Below are positions 1 through 6,309 of a stretch of 14,830 nt of DNA, one piece after another (position 1 is the first letter of the stretch; every line of letters begins with the position of its first letter). Under the pieces are notes generated by a model that was given only the letters and a program-made list of their open reading frames with translations, made no database searches and was not told where the DNA came from. The position numbers and the translations under genes are program-made. The stretch is from the NCBI GenBank assembly GCA_044233795.1, contig JBIIJL010000055.1, positions 1 through 14,830 of the forward strand, given 5' to 3'. This DNA is from JBIIJL01 sp044233795 (GTDB lineage Bacteria; Pseudomonadota; Gammaproteobacteria; Legionellales; Legionellaceae).

Positions 1-20
1 CTCATAAAAAAGCCGATTGA

Positions 21-506
21 TTGCCTATTAAAAGACAAGAAGTATCAACTTTCAGAACCCCTGCAGGGGTTCTGAAAGTTGTTTATGACGATGTTTTCAT
101 ACATCAAGCAAGCTTCATCAAAAGTGATTGTGTAGTGATTATACCTAATTACAACTCACCTTTAGCGATGACCATTGCAAGAAACATAGAAGCATACAAT
201 CTTAATCCCCAACACAGATTTGATTTACCTCTTCAGCTTAAAGGCACAGCCTACCAAGAGCGAGTCTGGCACACTTTAAAATCAATACCTCCAGGCAATA
301 CGACAACCTACGGAGCCCTTGCCAGACAATTACAAACTAGCCCACGTGCAATAGGACAAGCCTGCAAAAAAAACCCCATTGCTCTTTTCATTCCTTGCCA
401 CAGGGTTGTCGGCCAAAATAATTTAGGTGGCTTCATGGGGACTCAGCAAGCGCTCCATTACAAGCGCGCGCTCTTACACCACGAAGCAAAATTTGACAAC
501 ACTTGA
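21..506 (+). CDS. ogt: Methylated-DNA--[protein]-cysteine S-methyltransferase (Ogt type)
   Basis: This enzyme repairs O6-alkylguanine and O4-alkylthymine in DNA by moving the alkyl group irreversibly to its own active-site cysteine. The 161-residue protein has the usual two-part layout: a divergent N-terminal domain (about 1-70) and the conserved DNA-binding and catalytic domain (about 75-155). Visible motifs are YQERVW (78-83), TTYGALA (95-101), the helix-turn-helix arginine finger at R109 in SPRAIGQA, the active site PCHRVV with C126, and GGFMG (136-140). The length fits stand-alone Ogt, and no Ada regulatory domain is present. The start is a TTG directly after an in-frame TGA (18-20). That TGA may end an upstream gene, which would imply translational coupling. 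No ribosome binding site is visible within the window, so the start is less certain than the family. Codons 9-21 contain a perfect 36-bp palindrome, listed separately. Confidence 0.93.
   Translation: MPIKRQEVSTFRTPAGVLKVVYDDVFIHQASFIKSDCVVIIPNYNSPLAMTIARNIEAYNLNPQHRFDLPLQLKGTAYQERVWHTLKSIPPGNTTTYGALARQLQTSPRAIGQACKKNPIALFIPCHRVVGQNNLGGFMGTQQALHYKRALLHHEAKFDNT
46..81. repeat. Perfect 36-bp palindrome inside the 5' end of ogt
   Basis: Positions 46-81 read identically on both strands, without mismatch or spacer. The centre is CTGCAG at 61-66 and the outermost pair is C46/G81. The segment codes for about residues 9-21 of Ogt, where the protein still shows the TPAG turn expected of the family, so the reading frame is intact. 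In mRNA it could fold into a stem of up to about 16 bp beginning 25 nt after the TTG start. It could also be a binding site for a dimeric regulator, or the product of template-switch correction of an imperfect palindrome. Which of these applies cannot be told from the sequence. Confidence 0.9.
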
Positions 507-519
507 AGTGGTCTATACT
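493..519 (+). promoter_or_regulatory. Sigma70-type promoter for the small exported protein genes
   Basis: A perfect -35 box TTGACA (493-498) is followed after 15 bp by TATACT (514-519). The -35 box lies in the last codons of ogt and the -10 box just after its stop. Predicted transcription would start near 526, about 50 nt before the ATG at 577. The spacer is shorter than the optimal 17 bp, so strength is uncertain. Confidence 0.55.
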
Positions 520-576
520 TAGCTCTAGAAGAATTTAACATTCATCCAATCATTTTGGTGAGATAGGGAGTGCATT

Positions 577-768
577 ATGTCTTTTAGAAAATTATTGACA
601 GGTTTTGTGGTCCTGATTGCCTTTGTATTTTTTTTAAGTCAAACCGCGACATCAGGTGCTTATTTAAACTCTTATCCTACAAAACAATCCGCTGAAGAGC
701 CTGCAAAAAAATCTAAATTGGATCAAGTAAATAAAACGATAAATTCTGTGGGCAAAAATATTCAGTAA
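577..768 (+). CDS. Small membrane-anchored or exported protein, unknown function
   Basis: This is a 63-residue protein not recognised as a named family. Residues 1-5 are a short polar, basic start (MSFRK) and residues 6-22 are strongly hydrophobic, so it is either a single-pass inner-membrane protein or carries a cleavable signal peptide ending near ATSGA. The remainder (about 30-63) is hydrophilic, lysine-rich and probably disordered or helical. A GGGAG ribosome binding site lies 6 nt before the ATG. The gene has a plausible promoter of its own overlapping the end of ogt. It is followed 40 bp later by another small exported protein with its own ribosome binding site, so the two are likely co-transcribed. 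Small entericidin-like or lysine-rich envelope proteins would look similar, but no lipobox cysteine is present. Confidence 0.7.
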   Translation: MSFRKLLTGFVVLIAFVFFLSQTATSGAYLNSYPTKQSAEEPAKKSKLDQVNKTINSVGKNIQ

Positions 769-808
769 ATTGATATCGTTATTTGGCCGAACCAACGGAG
801 TGTGTTCT

Positions 809-1087
809 ATGAAAAACATCCTATTGCCGATCATACTCAGCACATTACCAAGCACGATTATGGGAGCCAATTGCGATTTAAGTCGTTATCATTGGGACTG
901 TGATATCCCTATGCACATGAAGCCCTCTCATAGCGCACATTCCCTTGTGTATTGTGGCAATCTTTATGGGTACGTCACACAATCTCAGTATCAGCAATTG
1001 GCCCGATATCAACGCGCTGATGTGAATATGATTTTGACGGTCGATGGTGAGTACGTTGATAGTCCTTGTGTTCCTGACAGGCGATAA
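809..1087 (+). CDS. Small periplasmic four-cysteine protein, unknown function
   Basis: The 92-residue product starts with a clear signal peptide (residues 1-20, MKNILLPIILSTLPSTIMGA, cleavage after A20). The mature part of about 72 residues has exactly four cysteines (C22, C31, C49, C87), consistent with two periplasmic disulfides. It is rich in Tyr, His and Gln and contains the segment CDLSRYHWDCDIP. I recall similar small exported proteins in Legionella species, but cannot name a family or function. The ATG at 809 is preferred over an upstream in-frame TTG-type start at 770. It is preceded by CGGAG (796-800) with 8-nt spacing, and only this start gives an N-terminal signal peptide. Probably in one transcript with the preceding small gene. 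Confidence 0.75.
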   Translation: MKNILLPIILSTLPSTIMGANCDLSRYHWDCDIPMHMKPSHSAHSLVYCGNLYGYVTQSQYQQLARYQRADVNMILTVDGEYVDSPCVPDRR

Positions 1088-1124
1088 TGGTATCATAGCG
1101 CTTTAATAACTTTATTGCCTATTC

Positions 1125-1832
1125 ATGCCTAATTATCATCAATTAGAGCTTGATGGAATCCCCATCGAGATTCTACAAAAGCGTATCAAAAACATACATC
1201 TACGGGTCTACCCACCCGATGCCCGAGTGGTAATCACCGCCCCTCTTTGGCTTAGCTTAAAACAAATTAAAATCCAACTAGAGGGGAAAAAACAATGGAT
1301 ATCAGCCCAACGAGAGAAAATCCTCCAACAACCCTTTACATCAATACCCACCTTCATCAGCGGAGAGAGCCACTATTTTCTCGGTCGCCCCTACACACTT
1401 TCCGTAATTGAAAGCTCAGATGCTTGTGGCATTTCACTCATAGATGAATGTATGATCCTGTCCCTACAACGATCGGCAACGTTAGAAGAAAAAGCATCCC
1501 TCGTGAAAAAATGGTATCAAAGCCAAATGGCTAATTTAATTCCACATCTAATTGAGAAATGGCAGCGTGTCATAGGTGTTGAGGTTGCTTCTTGGGGTAT
1601 TAAATGCATGAAAACACGATGGGGATCTTGTAACACGAGGACTCGACGCATTTATTTAAATCTAGAACTTATCAAAAAACCCAGGCAAAGCTTAGAATAT
1701 GTTTTGGTACATGAGATGATCCATCTCTTGGAAGCAAGTCATAATCATCGATTTTATGAACTCATGGATCGTTTCATGCATGATTGGCGATCCCATCAAA
1801 AGGCGCTCTACCACACTCAGGCTCTTGGATGA
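1125..1832 (+). CDS. YgjP-type zinc metallopeptidase (M48-like, DUF45)
   Basis: This 235-residue cytosolic protein belongs to the YgjP/DUF45 family, gluzincin-like metal-dependent hydrolases. The N-terminal half (about 1-110) is the family's beta-rich region, with IKNIHLRVYPPDARVVITAP at 21-40. The diagnostic KTRWGSCN motif is at 163-170. The zinc-binding helix HEMIH is at 196-200 (two His ligands and the catalytic Glu197), followed by the distal His in SHNHRF (206/208). The length is typical. E. coli YgjP and relatives are poorly characterised, so the substrate is unknown. The start lacks an obvious Shine-Dalgarno sequence; it is the first in-frame ATG and gives a family-like N-terminus. The stop overlaps the next gene's start by four bases (ATGA), pointing to translational coupling with the 2-oxoglutarate oxygenase. 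Confidence 0.9.
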   Translation: MPNYHQLELDGIPIEILQKRIKNIHLRVYPPDARVVITAPLWLSLKQIKIQLEGKKQWISAQREKILQQPFTSIPTFISGESHYFLGRPYTLSVIESSDACGISLIDECMILSLQRSATLEEKASLVKKWYQSQMANLIPHLIEKWQRVIGVEVASWGIKCMKTRWGSCNTRTRRIYLNLELIKKPRQSLEYVLVHEMIHLLEASHNHRFYELMDRFMHDWRSHQKALYHTQALG

Positions 1833-2449
1833 ATATCAACCAGTCAAAATACCATCAACTCGCCGATAATATCGTAGAACATGGTTTTCATTCTCTTGAC
1901 AACTTTTTAAATCCGGAGCTTTTTTTCACTCTAAGAACCATTGCAATTCGTCTTCACCAAGAAGGATATTATCAATCAGCCAGAATTGGAAATCATCTGA
2001 ATAAAACTCAAAACACCTCGGTTCGTAGTGATGTCATTTGCTGGCTTGATAGGCACTCTGAAGAAAAGGCTATTATGGAGTACCTGAAAGCTATTAGAAA
2101 AATATCTGACCTTCTTAACCAAACTCTCTTTTTAGGTCTTCATGACATTGAAGCTCATTTTGCAATATATGAGTCAAATCAGTATTATAAAAAGCATCGA
2201 GACGTATTTTCCAACAATAACGACCGCAGGATATCGTGTGTGTACTATCTGAATGACGACTGGCAAAAAGAATCTGGCGGACAGCTTAAAATATACAATG
2301 AGGATGCTAACCCTTTGGCTTCCATCCTCCCTGTAGGCAACCGCTTAGTTGTCTTCAAAAGTAACCTCATCCATGAAGTCTGTGCGGCCTATCGAACTCG
2401 TTGTAGCATAGCAACATGGTTTAAAGTACGTCCTACAGTACAACGCTAA
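1829..2449 (+). CDS. 2-oxoglutarate/Fe(II)-dependent dioxygenase, prolyl 4-hydroxylase/SM-20 type
   Basis: A 206-residue soluble oxygenase with the double-stranded beta-helix iron site. The iron ligands are H123 and D125 in KKHRDVF and the distal H182 in LIHEV. R191 (YRTRCS) is the expected 2-oxoglutarate carboxylate ligand. The core VYYLNDDW..GGQL (139-152) and the pattern ending in WF are typical of small bacterial SM-20/EGLN-like hydroxylases. These couple succinate and CO2 formation to hydroxylation of a protein or small molecule; the substrate here cannot be deduced. The ATG at 1829 overlaps the preceding stop by four bases, and this start gives the family-like N-terminus. A longer in-frame extension to 1784 would run inside the YgjP gene and is rejected. 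The carboxypeptidase gene follows 20 bp later. Confidence 0.9.
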   Translation: MNINQSKYHQLADNIVEHGFHSLDNFLNPELFFTLRTIAIRLHQEGYYQSARIGNHLNKTQNTSVRSDVICWLDRHSEEKAIMEYLKAIRKISDLLNQTLFLGLHDIEAHFAIYESNQYYKKHRDVFSNNNDRRISCVYYLNDDWQKESGGQLKIYNEDANPLASILPVGNRLVVFKSNLIHEVCAAYRTRCSIATWFKVRPTVQR

Positions 2450-2469
2450 ATATCACCTAGGATACCATC

Positions 2470-3840
2470 ATGCAGCTGAGATTGTTGTCACTCATCCTCC
2501 TCGGGCTATTATGCACCGCGGCCCGTGCTTTAACCTTACAGCAGGAAATTGATGGGCTCATCCAGAAACATCTTCCTAATGCTACCACTGCAGTGTTGGT
2601 CAAGGAGGCCCTTTCAGGAAAAGTAATCTATAGTAGAGGAGCTAATAAATTACTCTCTCCTGCAAGCACAACCAAACTGTTAACCGCATTGGCCGCAATC
2701 ACACAATTGGGGCCTGAGTTTCGTTATACCACCATGTTATCAAAAGCCGGCAATAACCTCTATTTGACCTTCACAGGCTCGCCGGCCTTTGATACAACCG
2801 CATTAAATCAACTCTTCAATGCCCTTAATCACAAAACGATCAAAGGTAATCTCATCATAGACGCTTCTTTATTCAAAGCACCATTTTATGCCAGAGCGAC
2901 GAGTTATGATGATCTAGGGTGGTATTTTGCTGCACCAAGTAGCGCTATCATGCTCAACGGCAATCAAATTGCCTATGAGGTTTTTACATCAAAAACATTA
3001 GGACAACCCATCACGCTCATCCCAACCAAAAGAATGATCAGCCCGTTAACTATCGAAAATCATGTCACAACAGTAAGCCTTGATGATGCAAAACATCACT
3101 GTGACCTTGAACTTGAAATAAAATCTTTGAATACGTTGCATTTATATGGTTGCTTAGCCAAGAGAGAGCGCCCTTACACCATGCAATTTGCGATCTCAGA
3201 TCCCTATTTGTATGCAAAAGAACTACTATCAACCATCTTAAAGCAGCATCAAATCCAACTTCAGGGGCACATCGTTCAGGGCAATACCCCCAAAGGGGCT
3301 GAGGTAATTGCAAGCCATCAATCCGACACCTTACCGGCTATTCTAAAGCACATGCTAGAAGAATCAGACAATCTCTATGCAGATAGCCTTACTAAACGTT
3401 TAGGAGATGCGCTTTATAAACAAGGTAGTTATAAAGAAGGGGCTTATGCAATTAAAACCATCTTAGGCCAAATATATCATTTGGATCCAAATAGCTATGT
3501 GCTCACAGATGGCGCAGGTTCACGCTATAATCTGATTAGCGCAACATTTATTGTCAACCTGCTCGAGAATGTTTATCATCATGACAAGCTAAAAGCACTA
3601 TTTCTCTCCTCTTTACCCGTTATGGGTATGTCAGGCACATTAAAAAGCAGGATGAAAGGCACTCTGTTGAGAAATCATGTCTTTGCCAAAACAGGCTCAA
3701 TGCATGATATTTCAGCACTATCGGGTTATCTTAAAACAAAGCATGGCATGCTCTTGATCTTTTCTATAATAAGCAATGACGTCGAAGATCTAAGAGCTGC
3801 TCGAGCACTCGAAGAGGACATCCTCTTACGGATTTTTTAA
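2470..3840 (+). CDS. dacB: D-alanyl-D-alanine carboxypeptidase/endopeptidase (PBP4, S13 family)
   Basis: This periplasmic class C penicillin-binding protein trims and opens peptidoglycan cross-links. A signal peptide spans residues 1-20 (cleavage after TAARA). The three active-site motifs of the serine penicillin-recognising fold are present: SxxK at S66-T-T-K69 with the nucleophile Ser66, SDN at 299-301, and KTGS at 407-410. The long insertion between the first two motifs, with HLYGCL near 223-229, is characteristic of the S13 family. The 456-residue length is close to E. coli DacB. An AGGAT sequence about 8 nt before the ATG can serve as ribosome binding site. The 20-bp gap after the oxygenase suggests the same transcript. 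All catalytic motifs are intact, so the enzyme should be active. Confidence 0.93.
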   Translation: MQLRLLSLILLGLLCTAARALTLQQEIDGLIQKHLPNATTAVLVKEALSGKVIYSRGANKLLSPASTTKLLTALAAITQLGPEFRYTTMLSKAGNNLYLTFTGSPAFDTTALNQLFNALNHKTIKGNLIIDASLFKAPFYARATSYDDLGWYFAAPSSAIMLNGNQIAYEVFTSKTLGQPITLIPTKRMISPLTIENHVTTVSLDDAKHHCDLELEIKSLNTLHLYGCLAKRERPYTMQFAISDPYLYAKELLSTILKQHQIQLQGHIVQGNTPKGAEVIASHQSDTLPAILKHMLEESDNLYADSLTKRLGDALYKQGSYKEGAYAIKTILGQIYHLDPNSYVLTDGAGSRYNLISATFIVNLLENVYHHDKLKALFLSSLPVMGMSGTLKSRMKGTLLRNHVFAKTGSMHDISALSGYLKTKHGMLLIFSIISNDVEDLRAARALEEDILLRIF

Positions 3841-3920
3841 ACTAAAGATATCGACTACAAATGAATGAGCCAACCTACTATCTTTCATGTATACTAAAAA
3901 TTTTAAGATAATTTAATTCT

Positions 3921-4835
3921 ATGAACGCTCTTGAGATACATCAATTATGTAAAGTCTATGATAATGGCGTTGAGGCTCTAAAAGGTGTCAATTTATCTGT
4001 AAAAACAGGGGATTTTTTTGCTTTACTTGGTGTAAATGGTGCGGGCAAATCCACGACCATTGGAGCCATCACCACTCTATTAAATAAAACCTCTGGGCGC
4101 ATCCTCATTCACGGTTTTGATTTGGACCAACAGCCCCAATCTGCAAAAGCTCATTTAGGGCTAGTACCACAAGAATTAAATCTTAATATTTTTGAAACAT
4201 GTACCAATATTTTAATTAACCAAGCTGGGTTTTACGGTATTGATTATCGTCAAGCTAAAATAGAAGCAGACCGACTCCTAAAACAACTAGGACTATTTGA
4301 TAAACGTAATACTATCGTGCGCCATCTCTCTGGTGGCATGAAACGTCGATTAATGATCGCTCGGGCGTTAATTCACCGCCCCAAAATTCTCATCCTTGAT
4401 GAACCCACTGCTGGAGTGGATATTGAAATTCGTCGCAATATTTGGGATTTTCTATCCAAAGCCAACCTAGAAGGCACCACTATCATTCTTACCACACATT
4501 ATTTGGAAGAAGCAGAGCAATTGTGTAAAAATATCGCTATTATTGACGGAGGTCATATTATTGAACATACCTCCGTTCAAGCATTACTTAAAACGCTAAG
4601 CCACCAGACTTTTCTCTTTAATACAATGGAACCTATCGATATTCTGCCTGATCTAGAACCCTTAGAAGGCCTAAAAATTGATGCAAATACTTTTGAACTA
4701 CGCATCGAAAATCGCTTCACCTTGAACGATGTATTCAATATTTTGAATCACAAAGGCCTTCGTATTCACAGTATGAGAAATAAAACCAATCGCTTAGAAG
4801 AACTCTTTTTGGACTTGATTCACCATGACGCTTAA
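3921..4835 (+). CDS. yadG: ABC transporter ATP-binding protein, YadG type
   Basis: This 304-residue nucleotide-binding subunit belongs to an ABC-2 type exporter. Walker A is GVNGAGKST (37-45), the Q-loop is VPQE (82-85), the signature is LSGGM (136-140), Walker B with the catalytic Glu is ILILDE (156-161), and the switch His is H193 in TTHYLEEAEQ. The C-terminal extension (about 215-304) after the ATPase core is typical of the multidrug, antibiotic or polysaccharide exporter class. Its last codons overlap the permease start by 11 bp, so the two subunits are translationally coupled. Substrate unknown; E. coli YadGH is also uncharacterised. A TATACT at 3890-3895 could be a -10 box, but no convincing -35 accompanies it and no strong ribosome binding site is seen. 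Confidence 0.93.
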   Translation: MNALEIHQLCKVYDNGVEALKGVNLSVKTGDFFALLGVNGAGKSTTIGAITTLLNKTSGRILIHGFDLDQQPQSAKAHLGLVPQELNLNIFETCTNILINQAGFYGIDYRQAKIEADRLLKQLGLFDKRNTIVRHLSGGMKRRLMIARALIHRPKILILDEPTAGVDIEIRRNIWDFLSKANLEGTTIILTTHYLEEAEQLCKNIAIIDGGHIIEHTSVQALLKTLSHQTFLFNTMEPIDILPDLEPLEGLKIDANTFELRIENRFTLNDVFNILNHKGLRIHSMRNKTNRLEELFLDLIHHDA

Positions 4836-5598
4836 ACAACAATGTATCGCCTTATATACTCTTGTTAGACGCGAATGCATACGCATGTTTCGCATTGGAA
4901 CACAGGTGTTTTTACCCCCGGTTATCACCACCACACTATATTTTTTGGTTTTTGGCAGTGTGATAGGCGGAAGAATAGGCCTCATTCAAGGTTACAGTTA
5001 CCCAACGTTTATTGCCCCAGGTTTAATCCTGATGGCAGTTATTACTAATGCATACTCCAACGTTTCTACATCTTTTTTTGGCGCTCGCTTTCAAAAATAT
5101 GTTGAGGAAATGTTGGTAAGCCCCATGCATTATGGATTGATTCTACTAGGCTATACATTGAGTGGCATAGTACGCGGCATCATTGTTGCGGCCCTTATCT
5201 ATTTCGTGGCATGTTTTTTCATAGAAGTTGACTTTAGACACTTACCACTAACCTTCCTTGTTGTAACCTTAGTCGCAGCCTTGTTCTCGCAAGCAGGTTT
5301 CACCAATGGCCTTCTGGCACGCACATTTGATGATGTAGCATTGATTCCAATCTTCGTACTCACGCCTCTAACCTATTTGGGAGGGGTCTTTTATTCAACA
5401 ACCATGTTACCCCCGATCTGGCAAAAAATTTCTTATTTTAACCCCATACTCTACATGGTGAATGCCTTAAGGCAAGCCATGCTTGGTCATCAGGAAGTCA
5501 ATATGATCATGGCAATGACTATTATTTGCCTCATTTTGCTACTTCTCACAGGTCTTAATTTATTTTTACTTAAGAAAGGAATAGGACTCAGAGATTAA
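4825..5598 (+). CDS. yadH: ABC-2 type transporter permease, YadH type
   Basis: This 257-residue integral membrane protein has about six membrane segments, near residues 25-50, 62-82, 104-130, 140-160, 170-195 and 226-250. It ends with a short cytoplasmic tail. This is the standard ABC-2 permease layout, and the sequence includes the segment SPMHYGLILLGY and the conserved NPILYMVNALRQ (213-224). It should dimerise and pair with the ATPase encoded by the overlapping upstream gene to export an unknown compound. The ATG lies 11 bp inside the ATPase gene. No transcription terminator of the usual GC-stem plus T-run form is seen directly downstream. Confidence 0.92.
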   Translation: MTLKQQCIALYTLVRRECIRMFRIGTQVFLPPVITTTLYFLVFGSVIGGRIGLIQGYSYPTFIAPGLILMAVITNAYSNVSTSFFGARFQKYVEEMLVSPMHYGLILLGYTLSGIVRGIIVAALIYFVACFFIEVDFRHLPLTFLVVTLVAALFSQAGFTNGLLARTFDDVALIPIFVLTPLTYLGGVFYSTTMLPPIWQKISYFNPILYMVNALRQAMLGHQEVNMIMAMTIICLILLLLTGLNLFLLKKGIGLRD

Positions 5599-5661
5599 AA
5601 GCTACTAATTTCCTGAATCCTGTCATCGATAGATACCCGCCTATCGACTCGAGGGGCAAGA

Positions 5662-5814
5662 TATAGACAGCCTATTGAATACACAGTCCACGTTCACCAA
5701 GTGGATACCTCAGGGATGCTTTAGGCGTCTTAGTACTCGCTAAGCTTGCTCACGTCATCCACAATCTAGTGTCCAAAATTCTTAATGTTGGCTGGCCAAT
5801 GAATGCTGTCTATA
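5662..5814. repeat. Segment bounded by a 10-bp inverted repeat
   Basis: TATAGACAGC at 5662-5671 reappears inverted as GCTGTCTATA at 5805-5814, enclosing about 130 bp with no gene. Inside, GTGGAT (5701-5706) and its complement ATCCAC (5757-5762) form a second, inner pair. The layout suits a small mobile repeat or a structured RNA, but the repeat is short and could have arisen by chance. Confidence 0.35.
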
Positions 5815-5951
5815 AGTAGATTATAGTATGCGTTTTGGCAGATAGCCAATTTTAGTCTCTTCCAATACAAAATGAGCCTGAAATTAAGAGAGCGGTTAAT
5901 TAACCCCAACTATCTACCCAATTAATTCTCATGGATACTCTCGAAATAATA

Positions 5952-6064
5952 GGGGCTGTTGACATTTGATCCTCCGGTCGCCGACGAACCGCGGTTTATC
6001 CGGCGTTGTTGCATATATCAAAAGCTACGCCAGCGCCCCAGGGGGCTGTTTAAAAAACAGCCCC
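5952..6064. mobile_element. Possible MITE or insertion-sequence remnant with GGGGCTGTT ends
   Basis: The left boundary GGGGCTGTT (5952-5960) matches the inverse of the right boundary AACAGCCCC (6056-6064), giving 9-bp terminal inverted repeats around 113 bp. A second GGGGCTGTT copy (6042-6050) sits directly against the right end and forms with it a perfect 10-bp stem (6042-6051 with 6055-6064). The interior is GC-rich compared with its surroundings. A stretch from 6001, GGCGTTGTTGCATATATC, resembles ends of IS5/IS903-type elements as I recall them. No transposase remains and no clear target duplication is visible, so the element type is open. Confidence 0.4.
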
Positions 6065-6172
6065 ACTATCGGGTAATCCCAGTTTATTCATCTTATTAAT
6101 AATCCTGCATCGTATAGCTAGGTCTGTATGATGAGAGATATAGTCACCTTAGCATATGACTAAATTTAAATT

Positions 6173-6237
6173 CTCTTCTAGGGAATTTCCAATGTTATTG
6201 TCTGGACAATCCTAACATTGGAAGCTCCCTAGAAGAG
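6173..6237. repeat. 65-nt near-perfect hairpin upstream of moeB
   Basis: The 25-nt outer arms (6173-6197 and 6213-6237) are complementary except for two adjacent positions, and one of those can form a U-G pair in RNA. An inner stem TTGTC/GACAA (6198-6202 and 6205-6209) closes a two-base loop, with three unpaired bases on the right side. The structure lies just before the promoter of the following gene and has no T-run after it, so it is not a standard terminator. It could be a miniature inverted-repeat element or a structured RNA end. Confidence 0.8.
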
Positions 6238-6244
6238 TCGTTAC

Positions 6245-6272
6245 TTGATAGATTATCGATTGATCGTATAAT
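6245..6272 (+). promoter_or_regulatory. Sigma70-type promoter for moeB
   Basis: TTGATA (6245-6250) and a perfect TATAAT (6267-6272) are separated by 16 bp. Expected transcription start is near 6279, leaving a leader of about 30 nt before the ATG at 6310. This promoter starts 8 bp after the long hairpin. Confidence 0.65.
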
Positions 6273-6309
6273 TTGGATTATCTTCTTCACCCCCAGGTCT
6301 TCAAACCAT

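Larger units (their letters stand above)
5599..6309. other. About 700-bp non-coding region with repeat and mobile-element debris
   Basis: No open frame here looks like a gene. The first part (5599-5820) has short inverted repeats: TCGATAG/CTATCGA (5626-5632 and 5641-5647) and TATAGACAGC/GCTGTCTATA (5662-5671 and 5805-5814). The middle contains a locally GC-rich stretch between GGGGCTGTT and AACAGCCCC ends (5952-6064). The last part carries a long hairpin (6173-6237) and the promoter of the following gene. Taken together this looks like a landing site for small repeats or decayed insertion sequences. A small RNA gene cannot be excluded. Confidence 0.6.

Noticed and set aside
770..808. Upstream in-frame start extending the four-cysteine protein by 13 residues
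   Set aside because: It would bury the signal peptide inside the protein and lacks a ribosome binding site, whereas CGGAG precedes the ATG at 809.
1784..1828. Longer N-terminus for the 2-oxoglutarate oxygenase
   Set aside because: It runs inside the metalloprotease gene and has no family-like sequence; the ATGA overlap at 1829 is a standard coupled start.
6042..6064. GGGGCTGTTT/AAACAGCCCC stem as an intrinsic terminator
   Set aside because: No T-run follows on either strand, and the same GGGGCTGTT also occurs at 5952 in the orientation expected of an element end, so a mobile-element origin is more likely.
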